From: Micromonospora yangpuensis
GTDB taxonomy: Bacteria; Actinomycetota; Actinomycetes; Mycobacteriales; Micromonosporaceae
Reading direction: 5' to 3'
Assembly (NCBI RefSeq): GCF_900091615.1
Contig: NZ_FMIA01000002.1
Location: 2,046,001 to 2,110,000 of the forward strand
Length of the DNA: 64,000 nucleotides
Part shown: piece by piece, positions 8,953 through 16,719 of the stretch
Layout of the letters: each line of letters opens with the position of its first letter
How positions within the stretch are numbered: position 1 is the stretch's first letter
Program-made: the position numbers and the translations under genes
The notes under the pieces: generated by a model
Told to the model about the DNA's origin: nothing
The model's input: the letters and a program-made list of their open reading frames with translations, nothing else
Databases searched by the model: none

Positions 8953-10161
8953 TCAGCTGGCCTGCTCGGCGAACTGGAGGAACTGGCGCTTCGAGGCCAG
9001 CGCCTGCTCGGCCTCCTTGACCCGGCGGGCGTCCCCGGCGGCCTGCGCCCGGGTCAGGCGCTCCTCGGCCTCGGCGACCTGCGCCCGCATCTGGGCCAGC
9101 AGCGGGTTGTCCGACGGCGTGGTACGCCGCCACGCCGAGTCCATCACCTCGCGGACCTTGTCGTCGATGGCCCGCATCCGCCGTTCCAGGCCGGCGGCGG
9201 CCTCCCGGGGCACCCGACCCGCCTCGTGCCACTGGGCCTGGATGTCGCGCAGCCGGGCCTGGGCGCCCTTGGGGTCACCGTCGATGTCCAGGGCCTCGGC
9301 CTCGGCGATCAGGGCCTGCTTGCGTTCGAGGTTGGCCCGCTGCTCGTTGTCGCGCGCCGAGAAGACCTCGCTGCGGCGGGTGAAGAACTCGTCCTGGGCG
9401 GCCCGGAACCGTTCCCAGAGCTTCTGCTCGGCCTCCTTGGAGGCGCGCGGCGCGGCCTTCCACTGTGCCATCAGCTCCTTGAGCTGGTTGGCGGTGGCCG
9501 CCCAGTCGGTGGACTCCTTGAGCTTCTCGGCCTCGCCGACCAGCTCCTCCTTGACCGACTGCGCCTGCTTGCGCTGGGAGTCCAGGGTGGCGAAGTGGGC
9601 GCCCCGGCGCCGGGTGAAGCCGTCCCGGGCGGTGGCGAACCGCTTCCACAGCTCGCCGTCGGTCTTTTTGTCGACGCCCCGGATCGACTTCCACTCGTCG
9701 AGGATCTCCTTGAGACGGTCGCCGGCAGACTTCCACCCGGTCGCCTCGGCGGCCAGCTGCTCGGCCTCCTCCACCAGGGCGGTCTTGCGGGCGAGTGCCT
9801 CGACCCGGGCGGCGTCGCGGGCGGCCCGGGCCTCGCCGGCCTTCTCCTCGGCGACCGTGGCGAGCTTGTCCAGGCGGGCGGCGAGTGCGTCGATGTCGCC
9901 CACGACGTGCGCCTCGGCGAGCGATCCGCGGATCCGGCGGATCGTGGTCAGCGAGTGCCCGGCGTCGGCGGCGCCCGAGTTGAGCCGGGCCTCGGTCAGG
10001 TCGACCTCGGTCACCAGGTCGGCGAAGCGGCGGGCGAAGTGGGCGAGACCCTCCTCGGGTGCCCCCGCCTGCCAGGATCCGACCACTCGTTCACCGTCGG
10101 CCGTCTTGACGTAAACGGTGCCGTCCGCGTCCACCCGTCCGAAGGCAGTCCAGTCGCTCAT
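8953..10161 (-). CDS. DUF349 domain protein, coiled-coil rich
   Basis: A 402-residue soluble, charged, mostly helical protein. After a short beta-rich N-terminal part (MSDWTAFGRVDADGTVYVKT) it has repeated Trp-containing helical units (LKEILDEWKSIRGVDKKTDG, LKELMAQWKAAPRASKEAEQ, RLRDIQAQWHEAGRVPREAA), each followed by LWKRFATARD-like sequence, which is the DUF349 pattern. Long stretches of EA/KA heptads predict coiled coil. Function is unestablished. It stands between miaB and miaA, as the Rv2731 product does in mycobacteria. Confidence 0.88.
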   Translation of the reverse strand: MSDWTAFGRVDADGTVYVKTADGERVVGSWQAGAPEEGLAHFARRFADLVTEVDLTEARLNSGAADAGHSLTTIRRIRGSLAEAHVVGDIDALAARLDKLATVAEEKAGEARAARDAARVEALARKTALVEEAEQLAAEATGWKSAGDRLKEILDEWKSIRGVDKKTDGELWKRFATARDGFTRRRGAHFATLDSQRKQAQSVKEELVGEAEKLKESTDWAATANQLKELMAQWKAAPRASKEAEQKLWERFRAAQDEFFTRRSEVFSARDNEQRANLERKQALIAEAEALDIDGDPKGAQARLRDIQAQWHEAGRVPREAAAGLERRMRAIDDKVREVMDSAWRRTTPSDNPLLAQMRAQVAEAEERLTRAQAAGDARRVKEAEQALASKRQFLQFAEQAS

Positions 10162-10358
10162 GTGCCCATCCTCGTTCTCCCGGCGTCGTCGGGTCGGGAC
10201 CCGCGATCGCCGCCACGGCGCAGCAAGTTACTTCCGGCATTGTCACAGGTCTGCCCGGGTCCGCGTCGAGCGCCTATCGCCGACCGTGACCATACGGTGT
10301 CCTACCGAACGGTGGGGTTCGGGGCGATCCGGGCGGTCGTCCGTCGCGTCGTCGTTAC

Positions 10359-10371
10359 CGTACAATGTACG
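10359..10371. promoter_or_regulatory. Palindrome overlapping a possible -10 box
   Basis: CGTACAATGTACG has six-base perfect arms around a central A. It contains TACAAT at 10361-10366, a fair -10 hexamer, 43 bp before the ATG of the next gene. No clear -35 is visible. A palindrome over a -10 box suggests an operator. The rest of the gap 10162-10408 shows nothing else. Confidence 0.4.
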
Positions 10372-10408
10372 ACAGCGCCGCGTCGGTGGCGCCCGAAGGA
10401 GGACCCAG

Positions 10409-10861
10409 ATGACCCAGAGCCAGCCCCGGACCAGCACCCCACCGGCCGATGCCGGGTTCGTGCCCGGCCCCGAGGACCTCGCCGCCATCGACGAATGGTT
10501 CCGCCGGTACGACGCCCTCGCCGCCGCCGGTGACGTGGCGGGCACCGCGGACCTGGCCCTGTTCCCGTTGAACACGGTCACCGACGACGCCGCCGGCCAG
10601 GCCTCCGCCCAGCAGCTCGACCGGGCGGCCTACCTGGAGATGATGGGCGGTGTGCTCGGCGGCCCGGCCGACCTGCAGATGGAGTCCACCCGCACCCCGC
10701 ACTTCCTCACCGGCAGCCTGGTGGTGGTGCTCACCGACGCCCAGTTCACCATCGACGGCCAGCGGCAGCGGGTGCGCTACGCCGACGTGCTGGTGAAGGT
10801 GGACGGCCAGTGGCGCTTCCAGACCATGGTGCAGGGCGGCTGGGGCGACCACGCCGGCTGA
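10409..10861 (+). CDS. NTF2/SnoaL-like protein
   Basis: A 150-residue protein starting at ATG 10409, with AAGGAGG upstream. The pattern of a helical AIDEWFRRYDALAAAGDVAG segment, a short strand and a C-terminal sheet (GSLVVVLTDAQFTIDGQRQR and VLVKVDGQWRFQTMVQGGW) matches the NTF2-like cone fold, where an acidic residue and an aromatic pocket bind small ligands. Ligand and reaction are unknown; this is a fold-level call from sequence pattern only. It is the first gene of a rightward run leading to miaA and dapF. Confidence 0.65.
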   Translation: MTQSQPRTSTPPADAGFVPGPEDLAAIDEWFRRYDALAAAGDVAGTADLALFPLNTVTDDAAGQASAQQLDRAAYLEMMGGVLGGPADLQMESTRTPHFLTGSLVVVLTDAQFTIDGQRQRVRYADVLVKVDGQWRFQTMVQGGWGDHAG

Positions 10862-10917
10862 ACCGTCGACCACCGGGCCCGGCACGCGCACCGCCGCCGG
10901 GCCGCTACGGTGGCCTC

Positions 10918-11637
10918 GTGCCCCTGGTCGCCGCCGCCGTCTGTCCCCACCCGCCGCTGCTCGTACCCGAGCTCGCCGGTGCCGCCGCCCCGGAGCTGGC
11001 CGACCTGCGGGCCGCCTGCGACGCGGCCGTCACCGGCCTGCTCGACCACGCGCCGGAGCAGGTCCTGCTGGTCGGTGGCGGACCGGAGACCACCCGGTTC
11101 TCCACCGCCGACTACGGGTCACTGCGCGGGTACGGCCTCGACCGGTACGTCCAGCTCTGGAAGGTCAACTGTGCCGGTGGGGGGCGGCTGCCGCTGAGCC
11201 TGACCATCGGGGCCTGGCTGCTGCACCGGGCCCGCACCGGGCTGCCCCGCTTCGCCGAGGCGGTCGCCGTCGACGCCGCCCCCGACCGGTGTGCCGCGCT
11301 CGGCGCGGAACTGGCCGCCCGGGCCGAGCCCCGCACCGCGCTGCTGGTGCTGGGCGACGGCACCGCCTGCCGGGGCACCGGCGCGCCCGGCTACGACGAT
11401 CCGGGAGCCCAGCCGTACGACGAAGGGGTCGCCGCGGCCCTGGCCGGCGCGGACAGCGACGCCCTGCTCGACCTGGACCCGGCGCTGTCGACGCGGCTGA
11501 AGGCCGCCGGCCGGGCCCCCTGGCAGGTGCTCGCCGGGGCGGTCCGGGCCACCGGCGTGCCCTGGCGTGGCGAGCTGCGCCACCACACGGCGCCCTACGG
11601 CGTCGGCTACCTCGTGGCCAGCTGGGAGCCGGCGTGA
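10918..11637 (+). CDS. Class III extradiol dioxygenase-like protein
   Basis: A 239-residue protein starting at GTG 10918. VAAAVCPHPPLLVPELAGAA and VLLVGGGPETTRF give the LigB-type fold start, and HHTAPYGVGYLVASWEP the end. Only the first histidine (CPHPP) sits where a LigB metal ligand is expected, so ring-cleavage activity is doubtful. Members of this group occur next to miaA in many actinobacteria (Rv2728c in M. tuberculosis), which hints at a link with tRNA or cofactor chemistry, but nothing is established. Its stop overlaps the miaA GTG. Confidence 0.78.
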   Translation: MPLVAAAVCPHPPLLVPELAGAAAPELADLRAACDAAVTGLLDHAPEQVLLVGGGPETTRFSTADYGSLRGYGLDRYVQLWKVNCAGGGRLPLSLTIGAWLLHRARTGLPRFAEAVAVDAAPDRCAALGAELAARAEPRTALLVLGDGTACRGTGAPGYDDPGAQPYDEGVAAALAGADSDALLDLDPALSTRLKAAGRAPWQVLAGAVRATGVPWRGELRHHTAPYGVGYLVASWEPA

Positions 11638-11677
11638 CCGGCGGCCAGGTGGGAGCCGGCGTGACCGGCGGCCAGGT
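11624..11677 (+). repeat. 27-bp tandem duplication spanning a gene junction
   Basis: GGGAGCCGGCGTGACCGGCG (first 20 bases) begins each of two identical 27-bp copies, at 11624-11650 and 11651-11677. Each contains GGGAG plus GTGA, so the upstream stop, the ribosome site and the miaA GTG are all duplicated. Confidence 0.95.
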
Positions 11678-12575
11678 GGTGGCGGTGGTGGGGCCCACCT
11701 GCGCCGGCAAGTCCGCGTTGAGTCTCGCCCTGGCCCACACCCTCGGCGGCGAGGTGGTCAACGCCGACTCGATGCAGCTCTACCGGGGCCTGGACATCGG
11801 CACCGCGAAGCTGACCCCGGCCGAACGGGACGGGGTGCCGCACCACCTGCTGGACATCTGGGAGGTCACCGAGCCGGCCAGCGTGGCCGAGTACCAACGG
11901 CTGGCCCGCGCGGCGATCGACGACATCCTGGCCCGGGGGAGGGTGCCGCTGCTGGTCGGCGGCTCCGGCCTGTACGTGCGCGCGGTGCTGGAGCGCTTCG
12001 AGTTCCCCGGCACCGACGCGGCGCTGCGCCAGCGGCTGGAGGCGGAGCTGGCCGCCGTCGGCCCGGCGCCGCTGTACGAGCGGCTGCGGGCGAGCGATCC
12101 GGCGGCCGCCGCCAGCATCCTGCCCGGCAACGGCCGGCGGATCGTGCGGGCCCTGGAGGTGATCGAGCTGACCGGCGCGCCCTTCACCGCCGCGCTGCCC
12201 GAGCCCACGCCCTACTACCCGGCGGTGCAGCTCGGGGTGGACCTGGACACCACGGCCCTGGACGAGCGGCTCGCGGTACGCCTCGACCGGATGTGGGCCG
12301 ACGGCCTGGTCGCCGAGACCCGGGACCTGGTCGGCCGGGGCCTGCCCGAGGGACGTACCGCCAGCCGGGCGCTCGGCTACCAGCAGGTGCTGCGCTTCCT
12401 GGCCGGCGGCTCCACCGAGACCGAGGCGTACGACGACACGCTGCGCGCGACCCGCCGCTTCGTGCGCCGGCAGCGCTCCTGGTTCCGTCGGGACCCCCGG
12501 ATCACCTGGCTGGACGCGGCGTCGCCGAGCCTGGTCGCCGATGCGCTGCGGGTCGTGGCCGACCATGGGCGATGA
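11634..12575 (+). CDS. miaA: tRNA dimethylallyltransferase MiaA
   Basis: Transfers dimethylallyl from DMAPP to N6 of A37 in tRNA, the substrate that MiaB then thiomethylates. The P-loop is GPTCAGKSAL, the DMAPP and tRNA contact segment NADSMQLYRGLDIGTAK, followed by VPHHLLDIWEV, LLVGGSGLYVRAVLE and RRFVRRQRSWFRRD near the C-terminus. There are 313 codons from GTG 11634, which overlaps the preceding stop. A second GTG at 11661, created by a 27-bp duplication, has the same ribosome site and gives the more family-like start TGGQVVAVVGPT (304 residues). Both may be used. Confidence 0.93.
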   Translation: MTGGQVGAGVTGGQVVAVVGPTCAGKSALSLALAHTLGGEVVNADSMQLYRGLDIGTAKLTPAERDGVPHHLLDIWEVTEPASVAEYQRLARAAIDDILARGRVPLLVGGSGLYVRAVLERFEFPGTDAALRQRLEAELAAVGPAPLYERLRASDPAAAASILPGNGRRIVRALEVIELTGAPFTAALPEPTPYYPAVQLGVDLDTTALDERLAVRLDRMWADGLVAETRDLVGRGLPEGRTASRALGYQQVLRFLAGGSTETEAYDDTLRATRRFVRRQRSWFRRDPRITWLDAASPSLVADALRVVADHGR

Positions 12576-12582
12576 TGGGGCC

Positions 12583-13422
12583 GTGGAGTTCACCAAGGGG
12601 CACGGCACCGGCAACGACTTCGTCATCCTGCCCGACCCGGACGGCCGGCTGGAACTGACCGCCGACCTGGTCGCCGCGCTCTGCGACCGGCGACGCGGGC
12701 TCGGCGCGGACGGCGTGCTGCGGGTGGTCCGGGCGGCGAAACACCCCGAGGGGGCCGGTCAGGCCGGCGAGGCCGAGTGGTTCATGGACTACTGGAACGC
12801 CGACGGTTCCTTCGCCGAGATGTGCGGCAACGGGGCCCGGGTCTTCGTCCGCTACCTGACCGAGACCGGGCTGGCCGCCCCGACCGGCCGGATCCTGCCG
12901 GTGGCCACCCGGGCCGGCGTCGTGCGCGCCCGGGTCGGGCCGGAGACCATCGCGGTCGAGATGCGCCGCCCCACCCTCACCGGCAGCTCCACCGCCGTCC
13001 TCGACGGGCTACGGCTGACCGGTACGGCCGTGGACGTGGGCAACCCGCACCTGGTCTGCGCGTTGCCCGCCGGCGTCGACCTCGCCGCGCTGGACCTCAC
13101 CCGGGCGCCGGAGTACGACGCCACGGTCTTCCCGAGCGGGGTGAACGTCGAGTTCAGCACGCCGGCGGAGCCGGTCGGAGACGCCGACGGGCACGTCCTG
13201 ATGCGGGTCTACGAGCGCGGCTCGGCCGAGACGCTCTCCTGCGGCACCGGGGCCTGCGCGGTCGGCGCGGTGGCGTTGCGCGACGCCGGCCGGGACACCG
13301 GCACGGTCGTCGTCGACGTCCCCGGCGGCCGGCTCACCGTCACCGTCGCCGAGGACTCCTGCTGGCTCGCCGGCCCGGCCGTGCTGGTCGCCACCGGCAC
13401 CCTCACCGCGCACCGCCCCTGA
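12583..13422 (+). CDS. dapF: Diaminopimelate epimerase DapF
   Basis: Converts LL- to meso-diaminopimelate for lysine and peptidoglycan. The two catalytic cysteines are seen in MCGNGARVFVRYL and SCGTGACAVGAV. The start VEFTKGHGTGNDFVILPDPD is the conserved first strand. GTG at 12583 gives 279 residues; an ATG at 12565 would overlap miaA by 11 bases and add six residues. The gene is packed tightly after miaA, as in M. tuberculosis, so the two are probably cotranscribed. Confidence 0.93.
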   Translation: MEFTKGHGTGNDFVILPDPDGRLELTADLVAALCDRRRGLGADGVLRVVRAAKHPEGAGQAGEAEWFMDYWNADGSFAEMCGNGARVFVRYLTETGLAAPTGRILPVATRAGVVRARVGPETIAVEMRRPTLTGSSTAVLDGLRLTGTAVDVGNPHLVCALPAGVDLAALDLTRAPEYDATVFPSGVNVEFSTPAEPVGDADGHVLMRVYERGSAETLSCGTGACAVGAVALRDAGRDTGTVVVDVPGGRLTVTVAEDSCWLAGPAVLVATGTLTAHRP

Positions 13423-13429
13423 CCGCACA

Positions 13430-13459
13430 CCGCCCGACCTGTCGAAAGGGGTCGGGCGG
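13430..13459. terminator. Hairpin between dapF and malic enzyme gene
   Basis: CCGCCCGACC and its reverse complement form a 10-bp stem with a ten-base loop containing GAAA, in the 59-bp gap between convergent genes. Confidence 0.75.
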
Positions 13460-13481
13460 GTGTCCGTGCGGAGCGGGGCGG

Positions 13482-14996
13482 TCAGGGGGTGGCGGAGGCG
13501 CTGGCGGCGACCTCCGGCAGGTCGGCGGGGCCGGAGTCGGCGGCGGGGGTGGCGGTCGGCGCCGAGGCCGGGTTCTGCGCGGCGGCGCGCACCGCCGCCG
13601 CGACCGCCGGGGCGACCCGGGCGTCGAAGACGCTGGGCACGATGACCGTCGGGTTGATCTTCTCGGCGCCCACCACGTCGGCGATGGCCCGAGCGGCGGC
13701 GATCGCCATCTCCTCGGTGAACTCCTCGGCGTGCGCGTCCAGCATGCCGCGGAACACGCCCGGGAAGGCGAGCACGTTGTTGATCTGGTTCGGCTGGTCG
13801 GACCGGCCGGTGGCGACCACCGCGGCGTGCTTGCGCGCCTCCCGGGGGTCCACCTCCGGGTCGGGGTTGGCCAGCGCGAAGACGATCGCGTCGTCGGCCA
13901 TCGTGGCGATGTCGTCGCCGGTGAGCAGGTTCGGCGCGCTCACCCCGATGAAGACGTCCGCGCCGCGTACCGCCCCGGCCAGGTCGCCGTCGTAGTTGCC
14001 GGCGTTGGTGTTGTCGGCCAGCCACTGCCAGGCCGAGTTGAGCCCGGTCAGCCCACGGTGCAGGGCACCCTGCCGGTCGTACGCGATGATGTCGCCCACA
14101 CCCTGACGCAGCAGCAGCTTCATGATCGCGGTGCCGGCCGCGCCGGCGCCCGAGACCACCACCCGGACGTCGCTGAGCTTCTTGCCCACCACCCGCAGCG
14201 CGTTGGTCAACGCGGCCAGCACGCAGATCGCCGTGCCGTGCTGGTCGTCGTGGAAGACCGGGATGTCCAGCGCCTCCCGCAGCCGGGCCTCGATCTCGAA
14301 GCAGCGCGGCGCGGCGATGTCCTCCAGGTTGATCCCGCCGTACGCGGGCGCGATCGCCTTGACGATCGAGACGATCTCGTCGGTGTCCTGGGTGTCCAGC
14401 ACCACCGGCCAGGCGTCCACCCCACCGAAGCGCTTGAAGAGCGCGGCCTTGCCCTCCATCACCGGCAGCGACGCGGCCGGCCCCAGGTTGCCCAGGCCGA
14501 GCACGGCCGAACCGTCGCTGACCACGGCGACCGTGTTGCGCTTGATGGTCAGCCGCCGGGCGTCCGACGGGTTCTCCGCGATCGCCATGCAGACCCGGGC
14601 CACCCCCGGCGTGTACGCCCGGGACAGCTCGTCCCGGTTGCGCAGCGCGACCTTCGGGCTCACCTCGATCTTGCCGCCCAGGTGCAGCAGGAACGTCCGG
14701 TCGGAGACCTTGCGGACGTCCACCCCGTCCAACGCGGTCAGCGCGCCGACCACCTGGTCGGCGTGGGTGGCGTCGGCGGTGTCACAGGTCAGGTCGACGA
14801 TCACGTTGGTCGGGTCGGAGTCGACCACGTCGAGCGCGGTGACGATCGCCCCCGCCTCACCGACGCAGGTGGTCAACCGGCCGATCGCAGAGGCGTCCGC
14901 GGTCACCGCGATCCGGATGGTGATCGAGAACCCGGCACTCGGAAGTCGGGTGATGGCCACGGGATTTGCCTCCGTCAACGCTGATCGGCCGGTCAT
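13482..14996 (-). CDS. NAD(P)-dependent malic enzyme with N-terminal ACT domain
   Basis: Oxidative decarboxylation of malate to pyruvate and CO2, linking the TCA cycle with gluconeogenic carbon. Residues about 15-95 form an ACT domain (SITIRIAVTADASAIGRLTT), a likely allosteric site. The malic enzyme core follows, with substrate and metal motifs SRAYTPGVARVCMAI, VFHDDQHGTAI and the dinucleotide loop VVVSGAGAAGTAIM. LANPDPEVDP and NNVLAFPGVFRG are also present. The tail is Ala/Pro rich. Cofactor preference cannot be read with confidence. The gene is monocistronic, convergent with dapF and divergent from hflX. Confidence 0.9.
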   Translation of the reverse strand: MTGRSALTEANPVAITRLPSAGFSITIRIAVTADASAIGRLTTCVGEAGAIVTALDVVDSDPTNVIVDLTCDTADATHADQVVGALTALDGVDVRKVSDRTFLLHLGGKIEVSPKVALRNRDELSRAYTPGVARVCMAIAENPSDARRLTIKRNTVAVVSDGSAVLGLGNLGPAASLPVMEGKAALFKRFGGVDAWPVVLDTQDTDEIVSIVKAIAPAYGGINLEDIAAPRCFEIEARLREALDIPVFHDDQHGTAICVLAALTNALRVVGKKLSDVRVVVSGAGAAGTAIMKLLLRQGVGDIIAYDRQGALHRGLTGLNSAWQWLADNTNAGNYDGDLAGAVRGADVFIGVSAPNLLTGDDIATMADDAIVFALANPDPEVDPREARKHAAVVATGRSDQPNQINNVLAFPGVFRGMLDAHAEEFTEEMAIAAARAIADVVGAEKINPTVIVPSVFDARVAPAVAAAVRAAAQNPASAPTATPAADSGPADLPEVAASASATP

Positions 14997-15221
14997 ATGT
15001 TCGCAGGCATTTCTACTCGCCCACCGAGGTCGGTCGGCATTCGCCCCCGGATTTTCGGCCCGCGAACCCCGGCTCGGCGGGTCCGGATCGCCCGTCCGGC
15101 GGCCCCGTGCCGACGGTGCGACCGCCCCGCGTCCCCGCCGGGCCGGGCATATTGCGGGTGCGGGTGACGTTGACCCGTGTCAGGATTACTCGGTAAGGAA
15201 CAGAACGGACAGGAGAACGGC

Positions 15222-16673
15222 TTGCCAGACCAGGACACCTTCGCTCCCAACTCCGACGAGGAGTTCGACGCCACCACCGGTGAGCTGGAGTTGTCGGAGC
15301 GGCAGGCGCTCCGGCGCGTCCCCGGCCTCTCCACCGAGCTCACCGACATCACCGAGGTCGAGTACCGCCAGCTGCGGCTGGAGCGGGTGGTCCTGGTGGG
15401 CGTCTGGACCGAAGGCTCGCTCACCGACGCCGAGAACTCGCTCACCGAGCTCGCCGCGCTGGCCGAGACCGCCGGATCGCAGGTCCTGGAGGGGCTGATC
15501 CAGCGGCGCAACCGGCCCGACCCGGCCACCTACATCGGCCGGGGCAAGGTCGACGACCTCGGGGCCGTGGTGCTCTCCAGCGGCGCCGACACGGTGATCT
15601 GCGACGGTGAGCTCTCCCCGTCCCAGCTGCGCAACCTGGAACAGCGGATCAAGGTCAAGGTGGTCGACCGGACGGCGCTGATCCTTGACATCTTCGCCCA
15701 GCACGCCAAGAGCAAGGAGGGCAAGGCGCAGGTCGAGCTGGCCCAGCTGGAATACCTGCTGCCCCGGCTGCGCGGCTGGGGTGAGGCGCTGTCCCGGCAG
15801 ACCGGTGGTTCCGGTCGCGGCGGCGGTGCCGGCGGCGGCGTGGGTCTGCGTGGCCCCGGTGAGACCAAGCTGGAGACCGACCGGCGGCGGATCCGCCACC
15901 GCATCGCCCGGCTGCGCCGCGAGATCAAGGGCATGAAGACGGTACGCCAGACCAAGCGCGCCCGCCGGGCCCGCAACGCCGTGCCGGCCGTGGCCATCGC
16001 CGGCTACACCAACGCGGGCAAGTCCAGCCTGCTCAACCGGCTCACCGGTGCCGGGGTGCTGGTGGAGGACGCGCTCTTCGCCACCCTGGACCCGACCACC
16101 CGACGGGCCACCGCCAGCGACGGCCGGCTCTACACCCTCTCCGACACGGTCGGCTTCGTCCGGCACCTGCCGCACCAGATCGTCGAGGCGTTCCGCTCGA
16201 CGCTGGAGGAGGTCGCCGACGCCGACCTGGTGGTGCACGTGGTCGACGGTGCCCACCCCGATCCGGAGGAGCAGGTCCGGGCGGTCCGGGAGGTGCTCGC
16301 CGAGGTGGGCGCGGACCGCCTGCCCGAGCTGCTGGTGGTCAACAAGGTCGACACCGCCGACGAGGAGACGCTGCTGCGGCTCAAGCGCCGCTGGCCGGAC
16401 GCCGTCTTCGTCTCCGCCCACAGCGGGCGGGGGATCGAGGGGCTGCGGCAGACCATCGAGAGCCGGCTGCCCAGCCCGGCCGTGGAGGTCCGCGCGGTGC
16501 TGCCGTACGACCGGGGTGACCTGGTGGCGCGGGTGCACCGCACCGGCGAGGTGCTGAGCACCGCCCACCTGCCCGAGGGCACCCTGCTGCACGTACGGGT
16601 GGCCGAGGATCTCGCCGCCGAGTTGGCGCCGTACCGCACCGAACCGCAGCAGGCGGTTACCCAGAGTCGCTGA
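15222..16673 (+). CDS. hflX: GTPase HflX
   Basis: Ribosome-associated GTPase that splits or rescues stalled ribosomes, 483 residues. The N-terminal nucleotide-binding domain includes RNRPDPATYIGRGKVDDL, and the glycine-rich linker is GGSGRGGGAGGGVGLRGPGE. The G domain has G1 GYTNAGKSSL, switch ATLDPTTRR, G3 DTVGFVRHL and G4 NKVD. TTG at 15222 is preferred: it follows AGGAG by six bases and matches the usual N-terminus, whereas the in-frame GTG at 15177 has no ribosome site. A TTGACC at 15170-15175 may be the -35 of its promoter. Confidence 0.93.
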   Translation: MPDQDTFAPNSDEEFDATTGELELSERQALRRVPGLSTELTDITEVEYRQLRLERVVLVGVWTEGSLTDAENSLTELAALAETAGSQVLEGLIQRRNRPDPATYIGRGKVDDLGAVVLSSGADTVICDGELSPSQLRNLEQRIKVKVVDRTALILDIFAQHAKSKEGKAQVELAQLEYLLPRLRGWGEALSRQTGGSGRGGGAGGGVGLRGPGETKLETDRRRIRHRIARLRREIKGMKTVRQTKRARRARNAVPAVAIAGYTNAGKSSLLNRLTGAGVLVEDALFATLDPTTRRATASDGRLYTLSDTVGFVRHLPHQIVEAFRSTLEEVADADLVVHVVDGAHPDPEEQVRAVREVLAEVGADRLPELLVVNKVDTADEETLLRLKRRWPDAVFVSAHSGRGIEGLRQTIESRLPSPAVEVRAVLPYDRGDLVARVHRTGEVLSTAHLPEGTLLHVRVAEDLAAELAPYRTEPQQAVTQSR

Positions 16674-16719
16674 CCCCGGCGTAACCCACATGGTGAATGA
16701 GGCATGCGACACTGACGTC

